Source: Lishizhenia tianjinensis
GTDB lineage: Bacteria; Bacteroidota; Bacteroidia; Flavobacteriales_D; Crocinitomicaceae
Direction: 5' to 3'
Assembly: GCF_900116425.1 (NCBI RefSeq)
Contig: NZ_FPAS01000002.1
Span: 390,537 to 454,536 of the forward strand
Length of the DNA: 64,000 bases
This document shows, piece after piece, positions 51,820-60,961 of this stretch (positions are counted from its first letter, which is position 1; each line of letters starts with the position of its first letter). A program made the position numbers and the translations under genes. Under the pieces are notes generated by a model, which saw only the letters and a program-made list of their open reading frames with translations, was not told the origin of the DNA and made no database searches.

Positions 51820-52557
51820 ATGGAAAAAGAAGAAACTAATCTTATAATAGACGCGGGGAATACTCGTGTTAAAGTAGTTGAAATCCAAGGAGATGAGGTG
51901 CGAGTTGTTGCAGTGGTCGAATTGGAAGCATTAGATTCTAACTTTTTAGAAAAAAAGCTTGGAGTTTATCAAAAATCATTGCTTTCCAGTGTACTTTCAA
52001 CATCGGATACAAAGCGATTAGTGGAGCTTTTTAGACCTTATCATGTGTTAAGTTCAAAAACAGAACTACCTTTTCTTAATAAATATAGGAGTGAAACCCT
52101 GGGAGCGGATAGAGCAGCAAATGCTGCCTTTGCTTTCAGTGAGGTAGAAAAAAGGAAGACACCTGTTCTTGTAGTTGATTTAGGTACATGTGTGAAATTT
52201 GATTTTGTAAATGAAAAGGGGGAGTATTTGGGAGGTTCAATCTCTCCTGGACTTCAAATGAGATATAAATCCATGCACACGTTTACTGGCCGTTTACCTT
52301 TACTAAATGACACCGGCAAAACAGAATTAATAGGAAATACTACCTTAAAAAGTATGTGGTCGGGTGTTATGAATGGAATGCATGCAGAAATTCAAGGGAT
52401 GATCGCGCAATACGAGGAGCAATATGCTGGATTAACAACTTTTATGACAGGAGGAGATGCTAAATTGTTTGATATAGAAGCAAAAAATTACATCTTTGTC
52501 AACGAAAATTTAACGCTGCAAGGCTTAAATATAATTCTCGAGCATAATGCGAAATAA
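51820..52557 (+). CDS. coaX: Type III pantothenate kinase
   Basis: The 245-residue ASKHA enzyme phosphorylates pantothenate, the first step of coenzyme A synthesis. It shows LIIDAGNTRVKVVEI, TLGADRAANAAFAF, VVDLGTCVKFDFVN, GGSISPGLQMRYKSMHTFTGRLP and FMTGGDAKL. It is the first gene of an operon that continues with outer-membrane and LptC genes, and overlaps the next gene by 11 bases. Confidence 0.95.
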   Translation: MEKEETNLIIDAGNTRVKVVEIQGDEVRVVAVVELEALDSNFLEKKLGVYQKSLLSSVLSTSDTKRLVELFRPYHVLSSKTELPFLNKYRSETLGADRAANAAFAFSEVEKRKTPVLVVDLGTCVKFDFVNEKGEYLGGSISPGLQMRYKSMHTFTGRLPLLNDTGKTELIGNTTLKSMWSGVMNGMHAEIQGMIAQYEEQYAGLTTFMTGGDAKLFDIEAKNYIFVNENLTLQGLNIILEHNAK

Positions 52558-53896
52558 TATATTAGTACTCATTGCGGTGTGTTTAGCTCCTTTCTTAAGG
52601 GCACAAACAAACGCATCATCACCTTATTCATCTTTGGGAGTTGGAGAAACTAGCTTTTTTGGAGGTAGTTATTTTCAATCCTTAGGCGGGGCATCGGTGG
52701 CCATCATTGATAGCTCTCAAACCAATTTTTACAATCCTTCTTCTTACGCGAGTATCGCCAAAGGTCTCCCTTTATTTTCTATGGGTGTGGACTACAGAAG
52801 TACAACTTTAACTGATGGAGTAAATGAAGGGAATTTATCTTACGGGAATATCACCCATTTTTCATTGGTAATTCCGTTTGCTGATCGCTTTGGGTTAGGA
52901 TTTGGTATTCGTCCTTTCAGTAGAGTGGGCTATGATGTAAATGATGCGGAAGTAGTAAATGGAGACTCTATTTTTTATGAGTACAAAGGGTCTGGTGGAA
53001 TACAGCAAGTATTCGGAGGTTTAAGTGCTAACCTAATCGCTACCAAAAAACATGTCTTAGGTGTAGGTGTTAATGGTAATTTTTTATTTGGATATACTCA
53101 AAACTACAGTCGTGCGTATAGGGTAGTGTCGACATCAGAAATAGGTTCTTACATAGATGATAGATTGAACTATAGAGGTTATACTTACGATTTAGGTTTG
53201 AATTACAGTTTTAAACCAAATTCTAAACACAAGATAACGATAGGAGCAACGTACACGCCGAGTCAACAAATAAGTGTTGCTCAGAATAGATATGATGTTT
53301 TCTTTACAAGTTACAACAATACAGGGACGTACGACACATTGTATGGGAACCCAGATGTTGAGGGAACAACAACTCTTGCGTCTAGTTATAAACTGGGTTT
53401 TACATATAGTTTTACGCCTGAATTAGATTCAACCAAATCTAGAAGGTTAAAACCAGAGTTTTTGTTGACAGCTGAATACAATGCGGATAGCTGGAGCGAA
53501 TATTCGAGAACTTTAGGTGGTGTAGCGGATGTTAACACCTTGTTTGATGCATCATCTTATCGTGTAGGTTTTCAGTATAGACCGCACAGAATAGCTGCGG
53601 AAAGAAAAACAGTAGCAAATTATTTTGAGAGAATGAGTTACCGAGTAGGAATTTACAGTAGTACACTTCCAATGGCGGTTAATGGAACTCAATTATCTGA
53701 ATTTGGCACAAGTTTTGGTTTAGGTTTACCAGTTGTGTTAAATAGGGCTGTTTCCTCAATAAACTTAGGGGTTACATATGGACAAAGAGGAAATGGTAAC
53801 ATTAACACAATACAAGAAAACTTTTGGGGAATTAATTTTGGTGTAAATTTGTCGCCCGGTTATGACCGATGGTTTAGAAAGTACAAATACGATTAA
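52547..53896 (+). CDS. Outer-membrane beta-barrel protein
   Basis: The 449-residue protein has a signal peptide (about 1-20, ending LRAQ), then TNASSPYSSLGVGETSFFGGSYFQSLGGASVAI, which resembles FadL/OmpP1-like barrels of Bacteroidota. Alternating strands follow to the end. Substrate is unknown. It sits between coaX and a TPR gene, an order I recall from other Bacteroidota. Confidence 0.8.
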   Translation: MRNNILVLIAVCLAPFLRAQTNASSPYSSLGVGETSFFGGSYFQSLGGASVAIIDSSQTNFYNPSSYASIAKGLPLFSMGVDYRSTTLTDGVNEGNLSYGNITHFSLVIPFADRFGLGFGIRPFSRVGYDVNDAEVVNGDSIFYEYKGSGGIQQVFGGLSANLIATKKHVLGVGVNGNFLFGYTQNYSRAYRVVSTSEIGSYIDDRLNYRGYTYDLGLNYSFKPNSKHKITIGATYTPSQQISVAQNRYDVFFTSYNNTGTYDTLYGNPDVEGTTTLASSYKLGFTYSFTPELDSTKSRRLKPEFLLTAEYNADSWSEYSRTLGGVADVNTLFDASSYRVGFQYRPHRIAAERKTVANYFERMSYRVGIYSSTLPMAVNGTQLSEFGTSFGLGLPVVLNRAVSSINLGVTYGQRGNGNINTIQENFWGINFGVNLSPGYDRWFRKYKYD

Positions 53897-53910
53897 TAAA
53901 AAAAACAAAG

Positions 53911-55170
53911 ATGAAGTTAGGAAAACTTATACTTGGAGCTGCATTGTTAGCAACGTTTACAGCGAACGCACAAGGTGAGGACGATAGGAATGAATGTAAT
54001 AGGTATAAAAAAGTAGCTAATGTTGCTTATGGAGCAAAGAATTACAAAAAGGCAGCTACAGCTTATTTACAGGCAGAAAGAGAATGTGGAGGTTTGGAAA
54101 ACGCCTTCTACAGTCCAATGATTTATTCTTTGGAACGTATGGTGAAAGAAACAGAAGGTGCAGAGCAAGCGGCTTACATCGATTCATTATTATCGACGTA
54201 TGAAAATGTTCAAAGACAATACGGTACTAATGTATCTTACAAAAAGAAAGAAGGAAAGTACTTATTGCTTTCTAGCCGAGCTACAAAGTTAGAAGACGCG
54301 GATTCTGCATTTAGTTACATTATCTACAATCACGCTGAAGAAGCTACAGATTATACGGTTCAGCAGTACTATGCAAACATTTACACGCTTTGGTCTAAAG
54401 CAGAAGGTGATGTTAAGTCTGATTATACAAAAAGGATAATTGGAGAATACTTTAAGTTGAACAACATCGTATCTGAAAAAGGATTAACGCCTAGAACTTT
54501 AGAAGTTTTAACTTCTTACTTGGATTACGTTGCAAGAGACTGTGAATCTTTGTTACCGGAGATAAACAATTTCATGACGAATTTGCCACAAGAGAAAGAT
54601 TTGAAGAAATCTAATGTAAATAACTTCATTAAGTTATTGGAAACAAAATCTTGTACAGATAGCAAAGAGTACGAAATGTTAATTGATACATTGGTTGCTA
54701 TAGATCCTACTTCAGTAGATGCGAAGTTGCAAAAAGCGAAATTGTTAGATGTAAAAGGAAGAACATCTTCTGCAGTTTCAGCTTACAAAGAAGTTATAGA
54801 GTTAACGCAAGATGCAGACTTAATTTCTGAGGCGGAATTGGCAATTGCTGCAGCTTATTACAGAGCTAGAAATTACCAAGCAGCACACAATGCAGGTTTA
54901 GCTGTAAGTGGAAAGAACTCAGTTGAAGGTGCGAAAATCGCAGCAAACTCTGTTATGGCGAGCATTAACGACTGTGGAAACACAACCTTCGAGAGAAAAG
55001 CAAACAACTACTACGCTGTAGAGATTGCAAACAAATATGGATTCAGTGCTTCACGTTACCAAGCAGCTTGTCCATCTGGAGAAGATATCTTTAATGCGAG
55101 TAAGCAAGTTGGAGAGCAAATTACTTTGGAGTGTTGGGGGAATAGAACCGTAACAATTCAGAAATTCTAA
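53911..55170 (+). CDS. Exported TPR-like protein
   Basis: The 419-residue protein has a signal peptide (about 1-20, ending TANAQ) and helical repeats (NRYKKVANVAYGAKNYKKAATAYLQAEREC, DPTSVDAKLQKAKLLDVKGRTSSAVSAYKEVIEL). It should be periplasmic and act by protein contact. The neighbouring outer-membrane barrel and LptC make an envelope role likely, which is inference. It shares its last base with the lptC start codon. Confidence 0.78.
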   Translation: MKLGKLILGAALLATFTANAQGEDDRNECNRYKKVANVAYGAKNYKKAATAYLQAERECGGLENAFYSPMIYSLERMVKETEGAEQAAYIDSLLSTYENVQRQYGTNVSYKKKEGKYLLLSSRATKLEDADSAFSYIIYNHAEEATDYTVQQYYANIYTLWSKAEGDVKSDYTKRIIGEYFKLNNIVSEKGLTPRTLEVLTSYLDYVARDCESLLPEINNFMTNLPQEKDLKKSNVNNFIKLLETKSCTDSKEYEMLIDTLVAIDPTSVDAKLQKAKLLDVKGRTSSAVSAYKEVIELTQDADLISEAELAIAAAYYRARNYQAAHNAGLAVSGKNSVEGAKIAANSVMASINDCGNTTFERKANNYYAVEIANKYGFSASRYQAACPSGEDIFNASKQVGEQITLECWGNRTVTIQKF

Positions 55171-55718
55171 TGAGAGCCTTAGGCATCAACATATTTATGA
55201 TACCTGTCATTCTTGGAGTGACAGGTATCTTTTTTTCTTGTGTAAACGATTTGGAAAAAATTAAGGAGGTTTCATCCATTGAGCATGCTCCTGATGAAGC
55301 AACTCGAGATTTGAATGTAATTTACACCGATTCTGGTTATGCGAAATTAGAGTTGACGGCAACAATTTCTGAGTCGTACAATGAAACTCAAAAAACCAAA
55401 TTAAAGGACGGACTCAAAGTGAAGTTTTTTAATGATAATGGTGAGGTAGTTTCAATTTTGACAGCATTGTACGGTGAGATAGATAAAAAGACAGGCGATA
55501 TGTTTGTAAGGGACAGCGTGGAACTTAAAAATGTAGAACAGAATAAAGTCTTGCGATCTGAGGAATTGATTTGGGATAAGAAGGGAGATTCTGTTTACAC
55601 GGAAAAAGCAGTTACCATTACCTACCCGAATATGATTTTGTATGGTCAAGGTGCGAAAACAAATCGTAATTTTGACACAGCCTTTGTATATAATGTAAAG
55701 GCGAGAGTTAATAAATAA
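55170..55718 (+). CDS. lptC: LPS export protein LptC
   Basis: The 182-residue protein has a hydrophobic N-terminus with a lipobox-like FFSC (Cys24) and a LptC/OstA-like beta-jellyroll: DLNVIYTDSGYAKLELTATI, DGLKVKFFNDNGEVVSILTALYGEIDKKTGDMFVRDSV, LRSEELIWDKKGDSVYTEKAVTI. LptC links the LptB2FG exporter to LptA in LPS transport. The lipoprotein form is frequent in Bacteroidota. Confidence 0.86.
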   Translation: MRALGINIFMIPVILGVTGIFFSCVNDLEKIKEVSSIEHAPDEATRDLNVIYTDSGYAKLELTATISESYNETQKTKLKDGLKVKFFNDNGEVVSILTALYGEIDKKTGDMFVRDSVELKNVEQNKVLRSEELIWDKKGDSVYTEKAVTITYPNMILYGQGAKTNRNFDTAFVYNVKARVNK

Positions 55719-55721
55719 AAT

Positions 55722-55943
55722 ATGCATACGTATAACAAGATAATGCAAGTGTTTTGGCTTGCTCTAGTAGTTTTATCTTTCATTTATATCACCTATATGG
55801 GGATAACAGAAGGATTTGAAACATGGTTGAGTTTTTATCTTCTCCCTGTGTTTGCTTTTTGTTTCTGGATGATAAGAAGATGGATGATGAAACGCATGTT
55901 AAAACACCAGCAGTACTTAGAGGAGCAAGCAAAGAATAAATAA
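55722..55943 (+). CDS. Small two-pass membrane protein
   Basis: The 73-residue protein has two hydrophobic segments (about 8-26 and 34-52) and a basic, helical C-terminus (RRWMMKRMLKHQQYLEEQAKNK). It starts 3 bases after lptC and is surely cotranscribed. I recognise no family. Its place in the operon suggests an envelope role. Confidence 0.65.
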   Translation: MHTYNKIMQVFWLALVVLSFIYITYMGITEGFETWLSFYLLPVFAFCFWMIRRWMMKRMLKHQQYLEEQAKNK

Positions 55944-56038
55944 GACTTGTTACTTTTAAACCGTTTGTCATTTATTAGTTAAGCAATAGGTTAAGTTCTG
56001 TAACTTTTTAACGCCTTTTGTTGTCTTAAACTATAGAA

Positions 56039-58525
56039 ATGAAACAACTACTTCTCATACTTTTTATTTTTTGTAGCAATCTTGCTGCCGTTGGACAAGA
56101 TGTGTTAAAAGGTAAAGTAGTTGATGAAAACTTTCAACCCATCCCCTTTGTAGATATCTTTCTCAGAGGTCAGGACAATCAATACCGTGTACGATCTGAT
56201 GCAAATGGGGATTATATCTTGAATTTAGAAAATGGTTCGTATAGGGTAATCTATGCAGCTACAGGTTATGAGAAAAAAGAAGTTTTCCTAACCGTTAAAA
56301 AAGGTGAGAACATTCAGAATGTTCAGCTCTTTCCCATGCGAATTCAGGATATAGATGGTGTTGAAATTTCAGGTAGTAAAAAGAACCCAGGGAGAGAAAT
56401 TATTCTCAAAGTAGTTCGAAGGAAGGATAGTCTGGATTTTAACCAATATGCGCATCAGTGTGACGTTTATATCAAAGCCACCGAGAAAATCCAAAGGTTA
56501 GAGCAAGAACCTAAAGAAAGAAGCTTTCGAAAGAAAAAGCAAGAGGAGGAACCTAAGGACAGTGTTACAAAAGATAAAAGCTTAGAACTTCTCCGTAATT
56601 TCAATATGATAGAGGTGGGCTTGGAGCGAAGTTATGCACCATACAATAAGGTTAGGGAAGTAAGGAATGCCTTTGAACAAAGGGGGGCTAGACGAAATTA
56701 TTTGTATTTCACGACAACTGCTAAATCTAATTTCAATTTTTTTAAAAACACCTTGTTTTTAGATGATCTCAATGAATCTCCTATACCTTCTCCCATTTCA
56801 ACTGTGGGTGTTTTATCTTACAAGTATAAACTGGTTGAGGTTATTGAAAAGGATAGTATCAAAACTTTTAAAATAGAGATCAAAGCAAGGTCTTCTGCAA
56901 CTTCTACCTTATCTGGTTTTATTTACGTTCAGGATCAAACTTGGATGGTTGAAAAACTTCAGCTTACACTCAGTGGTGGTAACTTATACATGTATGATTA
57001 TTTTACGATTGAGCAAGATTTTGATTTATCGCGTGATACAGTTTGTGTGTTAATGCAACAAACCATGAATTACGGTGTGAGTCATAAAGAGTCTATCCAT
57101 CAATGTAGAACCATAGTAAAGTATTCCAATTATAATTTTAACGTGAACTTTCCCCCAAAGTATTTTGGTAATGAAGTTGCGATTACTACACAAGAGGCTT
57201 ATGAAAGGGATACTACATACTGGAACGCAGCACGACCAGAACCTTTAACTCCTGAGGAATTAGAATATGTGCGTAAAAGGGATAGTATTTATACTTTGGT
57301 ACATTCAGAAGGCTATTTAGATTCTATAGATTCAATAGCGAATCGTATCACCTATGTAGATGTATTGCTCAATGGAATCGACTTTATAAATAGAGATAAG
57401 GGCAGGCAGTGGGTTTTAGGTTCTTTGGCAGCGGCTATACAACCTGTTTATATAGCAGGTCCTAGAGTAGGTGAGATGTTGTGGTGGGATAAAAAATGGG
57501 AAAATGAGAAACGACTCGACACCTATACCCATTTGCATTACGGATTTTTGAATCAAGACATCAAAGGTAGAGTGTCAGCTAGGTATTTGTATGATCCGTT
57601 TAAAACTGTAAGAATAGGCGCTGCAGTTAGTCATGATTATGGTGTGATTCGTTCCAACGATGGTGTTACAAATATGATCTTAAGGGAAAACTTTATAGAG
57701 AAAACTACCTTATCTGTGTACCATAACTACGAATTGATAAATGGTATGATGTTCAATGTAGAGTTGAATTTTACGGAGCGTAGATCTGTTGCGGAGGGCA
57801 CTAAGTTTATCGAAGATTTTGATGAAGTTTTAGACAATAAACCACCAGCTTCTTTTGACACCTACCAGGCTTTTATGAGTAAGATACATCTTTCGTATAC
57901 ACCTTTTCAAAAGTATATGAGAGAACCAAATAGGAAAGTGATATTAGGATCTCGTTGGCCTACTGTTTATATGTATTGGGAAAAGGGAATTCCTACTTTA
58001 TTCGGGAGTGATGTGAATCATGATTATTTACTTTTTGGTTTACGTCAGAGTTTTAAAATTTCCACGTTTGGAACCTCCTCTTACCATGTGAAATCCGGAA
58101 GATTTTTAAACACCAAAGTGCTTCGTGAGATAGACTACAAGTATCACAGGAGGTCAGACCCAATTTACCTCACCAATCCTTTAACGGGGTATCAAGATTT
58201 GGATACCTCGCTACCAACGCTTAATTGGTACTTTGAATCCCATTTCATTCACCATTTCAATGGAGCATTATTAAACAAGGTGCCATTTATGAAACGTTTA
58301 CGAGTAACTTCTGTAGCAGGTGGAGGGTATTTATATGTGCCTGAGCACAAATGGACCCATTATGAAATGTTTGCTGGTATTGAGCGAGTGTTCAAGTTAA
58401 AGAAACAGAGGTTTAGACTTGGTTTATATTATGTGGCATCGGATGGTAATCAAATCAAAGCGCGGAGTACGGTGCGGATAAGCATGAATTTTTTGGATCC
58501 GGAGGATATGACGTTTTGGTATTGA
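56039..58525 (+). CDS. DUF5686 / CarboxypepD_reg-like outer-membrane protein
   Basis: The 828-residue protein has a signal peptide (about 1-20), then a carboxypeptidase-regulatory-like beta-sandwich at about 22-105 (VLKGKVVDENFQPIPFVDIFLRG, NGDYILNLENGSYRVIYAATGYEKKEV). A long DUF5686-type region follows, with a predicted C-terminal beta-barrel that ends in Phe-Trp-Tyr, as outer-membrane barrels often do. The family is abundant in Bacteroidota and its function is unknown. It lies 95 bases after the lptC operon and may have its own promoter. Confidence 0.85.
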   Translation: MKQLLLILFIFCSNLAAVGQDVLKGKVVDENFQPIPFVDIFLRGQDNQYRVRSDANGDYILNLENGSYRVIYAATGYEKKEVFLTVKKGENIQNVQLFPMRIQDIDGVEISGSKKNPGREIILKVVRRKDSLDFNQYAHQCDVYIKATEKIQRLEQEPKERSFRKKKQEEEPKDSVTKDKSLELLRNFNMIEVGLERSYAPYNKVREVRNAFEQRGARRNYLYFTTTAKSNFNFFKNTLFLDDLNESPIPSPISTVGVLSYKYKLVEVIEKDSIKTFKIEIKARSSATSTLSGFIYVQDQTWMVEKLQLTLSGGNLYMYDYFTIEQDFDLSRDTVCVLMQQTMNYGVSHKESIHQCRTIVKYSNYNFNVNFPPKYFGNEVAITTQEAYERDTTYWNAARPEPLTPEELEYVRKRDSIYTLVHSEGYLDSIDSIANRITYVDVLLNGIDFINRDKGRQWVLGSLAAAIQPVYIAGPRVGEMLWWDKKWENEKRLDTYTHLHYGFLNQDIKGRVSARYLYDPFKTVRIGAAVSHDYGVIRSNDGVTNMILRENFIEKTTLSVYHNYELINGMMFNVELNFTERRSVAEGTKFIEDFDEVLDNKPPASFDTYQAFMSKIHLSYTPFQKYMREPNRKVILGSRWPTVYMYWEKGIPTLFGSDVNHDYLLFGLRQSFKISTFGTSSYHVKSGRFLNTKVLREIDYKYHRRSDPIYLTNPLTGYQDLDTSLPTLNWYFESHFIHHFNGALLNKVPFMKRLRVTSVAGGGYLYVPEHKWTHYEMFAGIERVFKLKKQRFRLGLYYVASDGNQIKARSTVRISMNFLDPEDMTFWY

Positions 58526-58550
58526 TGGTGTTTTTTTTTGTGTATATTAT

Positions 58551-59482
58551 CTTGATTGGTCGCATGCTTGCCAATGTTCACGTCAATATCGATTCCACGA
58601 GAATTTTAAACTTATTACAAAACCTAAGGTTGTAATTAAAAGAGTACTCGAACATGTACTTTTGAAGATGTAAATAACTTACGCCGTGATGAGTTCCATT
58701 TAGAATTCTATTTTCGTTCGCCATGAGGTAATTCAGCCAGTTTTTTTCATGTGTCTTAACGGGGTAATAGCTTTTTTTGAGTTCAATTTTTTTGTGTGTA
58801 TTAAATAATTTTAAACATCTGTAGCCCTTTGCTGATAGTCTTTTCTCTTCGGCAGATACTTTTTTTAGAAGTCGAATTGGCGCGATTAAGTTAATTTCAT
58901 CTGTTTTGTGACTTCCGCCCCTAGAGATTGCGGTAATGGAGTAGTTTTGAATAGCTTTTAGTCCACAATAGGCACTTTTATCTTTGGAAATTAATGTGAA
59001 ATATAGGAAGTATTCCTTGGCCAATAGATTGTTTCCCATAGCCATTCTTAACTTCATACTTAAGTACCAAACTGTTCGGTAACGTTTCACGCCAAGTAGT
59101 CTGGATAATTCGAGAATTGAGTATGATTTTTTGACGTCAGTCATTAGGTAAATAGCCTTGAACCATAAAGCGAATGGTAACTTGGAGGATTCCATGAGAG
59201 TTCCACTTTTTAAGGATATTTTCCTACCGCATGAATAACGCCAATATCTGTGTCTAGGTTTCCAGTTGGTTACATTTCTCTGGCAATGCGGACAGGTTAC
59301 GCCTTGTCTTTCTCTTTGTTTTTTTAGAAAGTGAATACACTTTTTTTCAGTACCGAAGTTTCGGATAAATTCAGTTAGGTCCATGATATTTAGAATTAGG
59401 TTGATCTGTAATTTACGAAAAACAAACGAAATAATCGAAAAGAATAGTTGATAAGTGTTTGGAAAACATGCGACTAATCAGG
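58551..59482 (-). mobile_element. IS1595-family-like insertion sequence, old
   Basis: Terminal inverted repeats of 24 bases, 20 matching, bound a 932-base element: 58551-58574 and 59459-59482, sharing TGATT.GTCGCATG and ending CCAA. Between them lies one transposase-like gene. I see no convincing target duplication next to the ends, and the repeats have diverged, so the insertion looks old. Confidence 0.75.
58578..59384 (-). CDS. IS1595-like transposase lacking catalytic aspartates
   Basis: The 268-residue frame has a zinc-ribbon start (CPHCQRNVTNWKPRHRYWRYSCGRKISLKSGT, one Cys of the second pair missing), a helical region (KSYSILELSRLLGVKRYRTVWYLSMKLRMAMG) and the family end (NRILNGTHHGVSYLHLQKYMFEYSFNYNLR). 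The expected first Asp (normally FDEG-like) and second Asp (normally SDxSxSY-like; here SAKGY) are absent, while the Glu in FEYSFNYN is kept. The frame is open but the enzyme is probably inactive. Either it is decaying or it was kept for another role. Confidence 0.75.
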   Translation of the reverse strand: MDLTEFIRNFGTEKKCIHFLKKQRERQGVTCPHCQRNVTNWKPRHRYWRYSCGRKISLKSGTLMESSKLPFALWFKAIYLMTDVKKSYSILELSRLLGVKRYRTVWYLSMKLRMAMGNNLLAKEYFLYFTLISKDKSAYCGLKAIQNYSITAISRGGSHKTDEINLIAPIRLLKKVSAEEKRLSAKGYRCLKLFNTHKKIELKKSYYPVKTHEKNWLNYLMANENRILNGTHHGVSYLHLQKYMFEYSFNYNLRFCNKFKILVESILT

Positions 59483-59586
59483 GTTTTTTACTCACCATTA
59501 TTCCCCTTAATTCAAAAAAAACAAAAAATATTTTATGGAATCTCCACCTCCTCCTCATCTAAATATCGAACATTAAAAAATATACC

Positions 59587-60312
59587 ATGAGATTAACAAT
59601 GATATTCGCTTTTTGCCTTCTTGGATGGACGGCAATTGCTCAAAACTCTTACGGAGAAATTGTAGGTTACTTATATGAAAACGATCAATCTGAATCTAAA
59701 GCATTATTTGCCAAAGTTTGGGTAGAGGATAATGGAGCGAAAATTGGTGCTACCACAGATGCAGACGGAAAGTTTAGGATTTCTGCGATTCCTCCAGGAT
59801 TGTACCTGTTACAAGCCCAATATAATGGAGATACTTTAACAGACACAATCACGTGTGAAGTTGCTGCAAATGGTATACTTAATCTGGGAAGAGTAAACGT
59901 TATAAGTAATGTGAAGGATTTTGATGTTGTTACTATTAGAGGAGGGGAGCCCTTGATTAAGTTTGGTAGTGCGGGAGAGACTTCAATTTCTGCGTTAGAT
60001 ATCAAAAATAGTCCGGATAGACAGGACCCAGTGAGTTTGATCGTAGGTAAGAATTCAGATATCAAGAAAAATGAAAGCGGTCAAATGATGATTAGAGGTG
60101 CAAGACCTGGAGATATGGCCTATTTCATTGACGGCGTTAAGCTAAGAGATGCACTAAGTATACCAGGGTCTGCAATAGGTGGTGTAACGGTGTATACTTC
60201 AGCAATACCAGCGAAATACGGGGATACAAATGGTGGAGTAATCGTAATGAATACGAAGAGTTACTCAGATTTGTATAGAAGATGGAAGATCATGACAACC
60301 ATAGAAAATTAA
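59587..60312 (+). CDS. CarboxypepD_reg plus TonB-receptor plug protein without barrel
   Basis: The 241-residue protein has a signal peptide (about 1-18), then a carboxypeptidase-regulatory-like domain at about 22-110 (GEIVGYLYENDQ, KIGATTDADGKFRISAIPPGLYLLQAQYNGDT). A TonB-dependent-receptor plug follows at about 115-230 (RGGEPLIKFG, DPVSLIVGKNSDI, MMIRGARPGDMAYFIDGVKLRDAL, GDTNGGVIVMNTKS). The usual 600-800-residue barrel is absent: a stop follows RRWKIMTTIEN and then a terminator. It is either a natural stand-alone plug or the remnant of a receptor. Confidence 0.8.
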   Translation: MRLTMIFAFCLLGWTAIAQNSYGEIVGYLYENDQSESKALFAKVWVEDNGAKIGATTDADGKFRISAIPPGLYLLQAQYNGDTLTDTITCEVAANGILNLGRVNVISNVKDFDVVTIRGGEPLIKFGSAGETSISALDIKNSPDRQDPVSLIVGKNSDIKKNESGQMMIRGARPGDMAYFIDGVKLRDALSIPGSAIGGVTVYTSAIPAKYGDTNGGVIVMNTKSYSDLYRRWKIMTTIEN

Positions 60313-60356
60313 TCTACTCAAAATGAGAAGGGATAGCAACAAAGCTTTTGGGTAGA

Positions 60357-60397
60357 TAAAAGGGCCGGTTTCAATTGAAATCGGCCCTTTGTTTTTA
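60357..60397. terminator. Bidirectional terminator after plug gene
   Basis: A 16-base stem AAAGGGCCGGTTTCAA / TTGAAATCGGCCCTTT with one wobble pair is followed by a T-rich stretch on the plus strand. It separates the convergent plug gene and the gene at 60404. Confidence 0.85.
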
Positions 60398-60403
60398 TTC
60401 TCC

Positions 60404-60961
60404 TTATACAAATACAAACTGATGATCTTCCAGTAAAGCTTTGAGTTGAGGGTCTTCTGGACCGTAAAATTGCCTTCCGAAATTATCCCATTCTTCCTTA
60501 GTCTCCACAGAAAGATTTTCTTGTATGTGTTCTATAATGTTGGCTCCAATTAAATAGGGAGATTGATCTTCTAATAATTCATCTCCTAAAAACTGACCAA
60601 CAATGTGGTATTCGTCGTTGATTTTTGGAGTTTTATTCGTTAACAAACACTCTGTTTTCCAATTGTTTTCCCAATCGTTTTCAGTTAATGCAGCTCTTCG
60701 TTTCATTAATTCTTCTCCCATTAATGAGCGTTGCAAAAAAGCTCTAGATTCTGTACTCATTTTTGCCACCTGTTCTTGCGCGCACATGATGCAAATTGCC
60801 ATTTCAAACAAGGTTAAATCTTCTCCTTGTTCGGTGCGTTTGTAGGCCTTTTCTACCACATAGGGCATTTGTGCATCGTCGAGTCTGCAGTCGCAAACTT
60901 TACAATGCGTAAAAGGTTTGTGGTCTACGTCAGAGTAAAAGTCTTTAGGGATTTTAGCCAT
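60404..60961 (-). CDS. Conserved-looking hypothetical protein with CxxC pairs
   Basis: Starting at MAKIPKDFYSDVDHKPF, the 185-residue protein has two Cys pairs (CKVCDC near residue 19 and CIMC near 58) that could bind zinc, then a soluble acidic body. I recognise no named family. Its start lies inside the last bases of manC (8-base overlap), so it is translated with manC. A link to polysaccharide or surface sugar synthesis is only suggested by context. Confidence 0.65.
   Translation of the reverse strand: MAKIPKDFYSDVDHKPFTHCKVCDCRLDDAQMPYVVEKAYKRTEQGEDLTLFEMAICIMCAQEQVAKMSTESRAFLQRSLMGEELMKRRAALTENDWENNWKTECLLTNKTPKINDEYHIVGQFLGDELLEDQSPYLIGANIIEHIQENLSVETKEEWDNFGRQFYGPEDPQLKALLEDHQFVFV

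Noticed and set aside
58526-58577. Terminator for the DUF5686 gene from the TTGG...CCAA pairing
   Set aside because: This stretch is better explained as the terminal inverted repeat of the insertion sequence.
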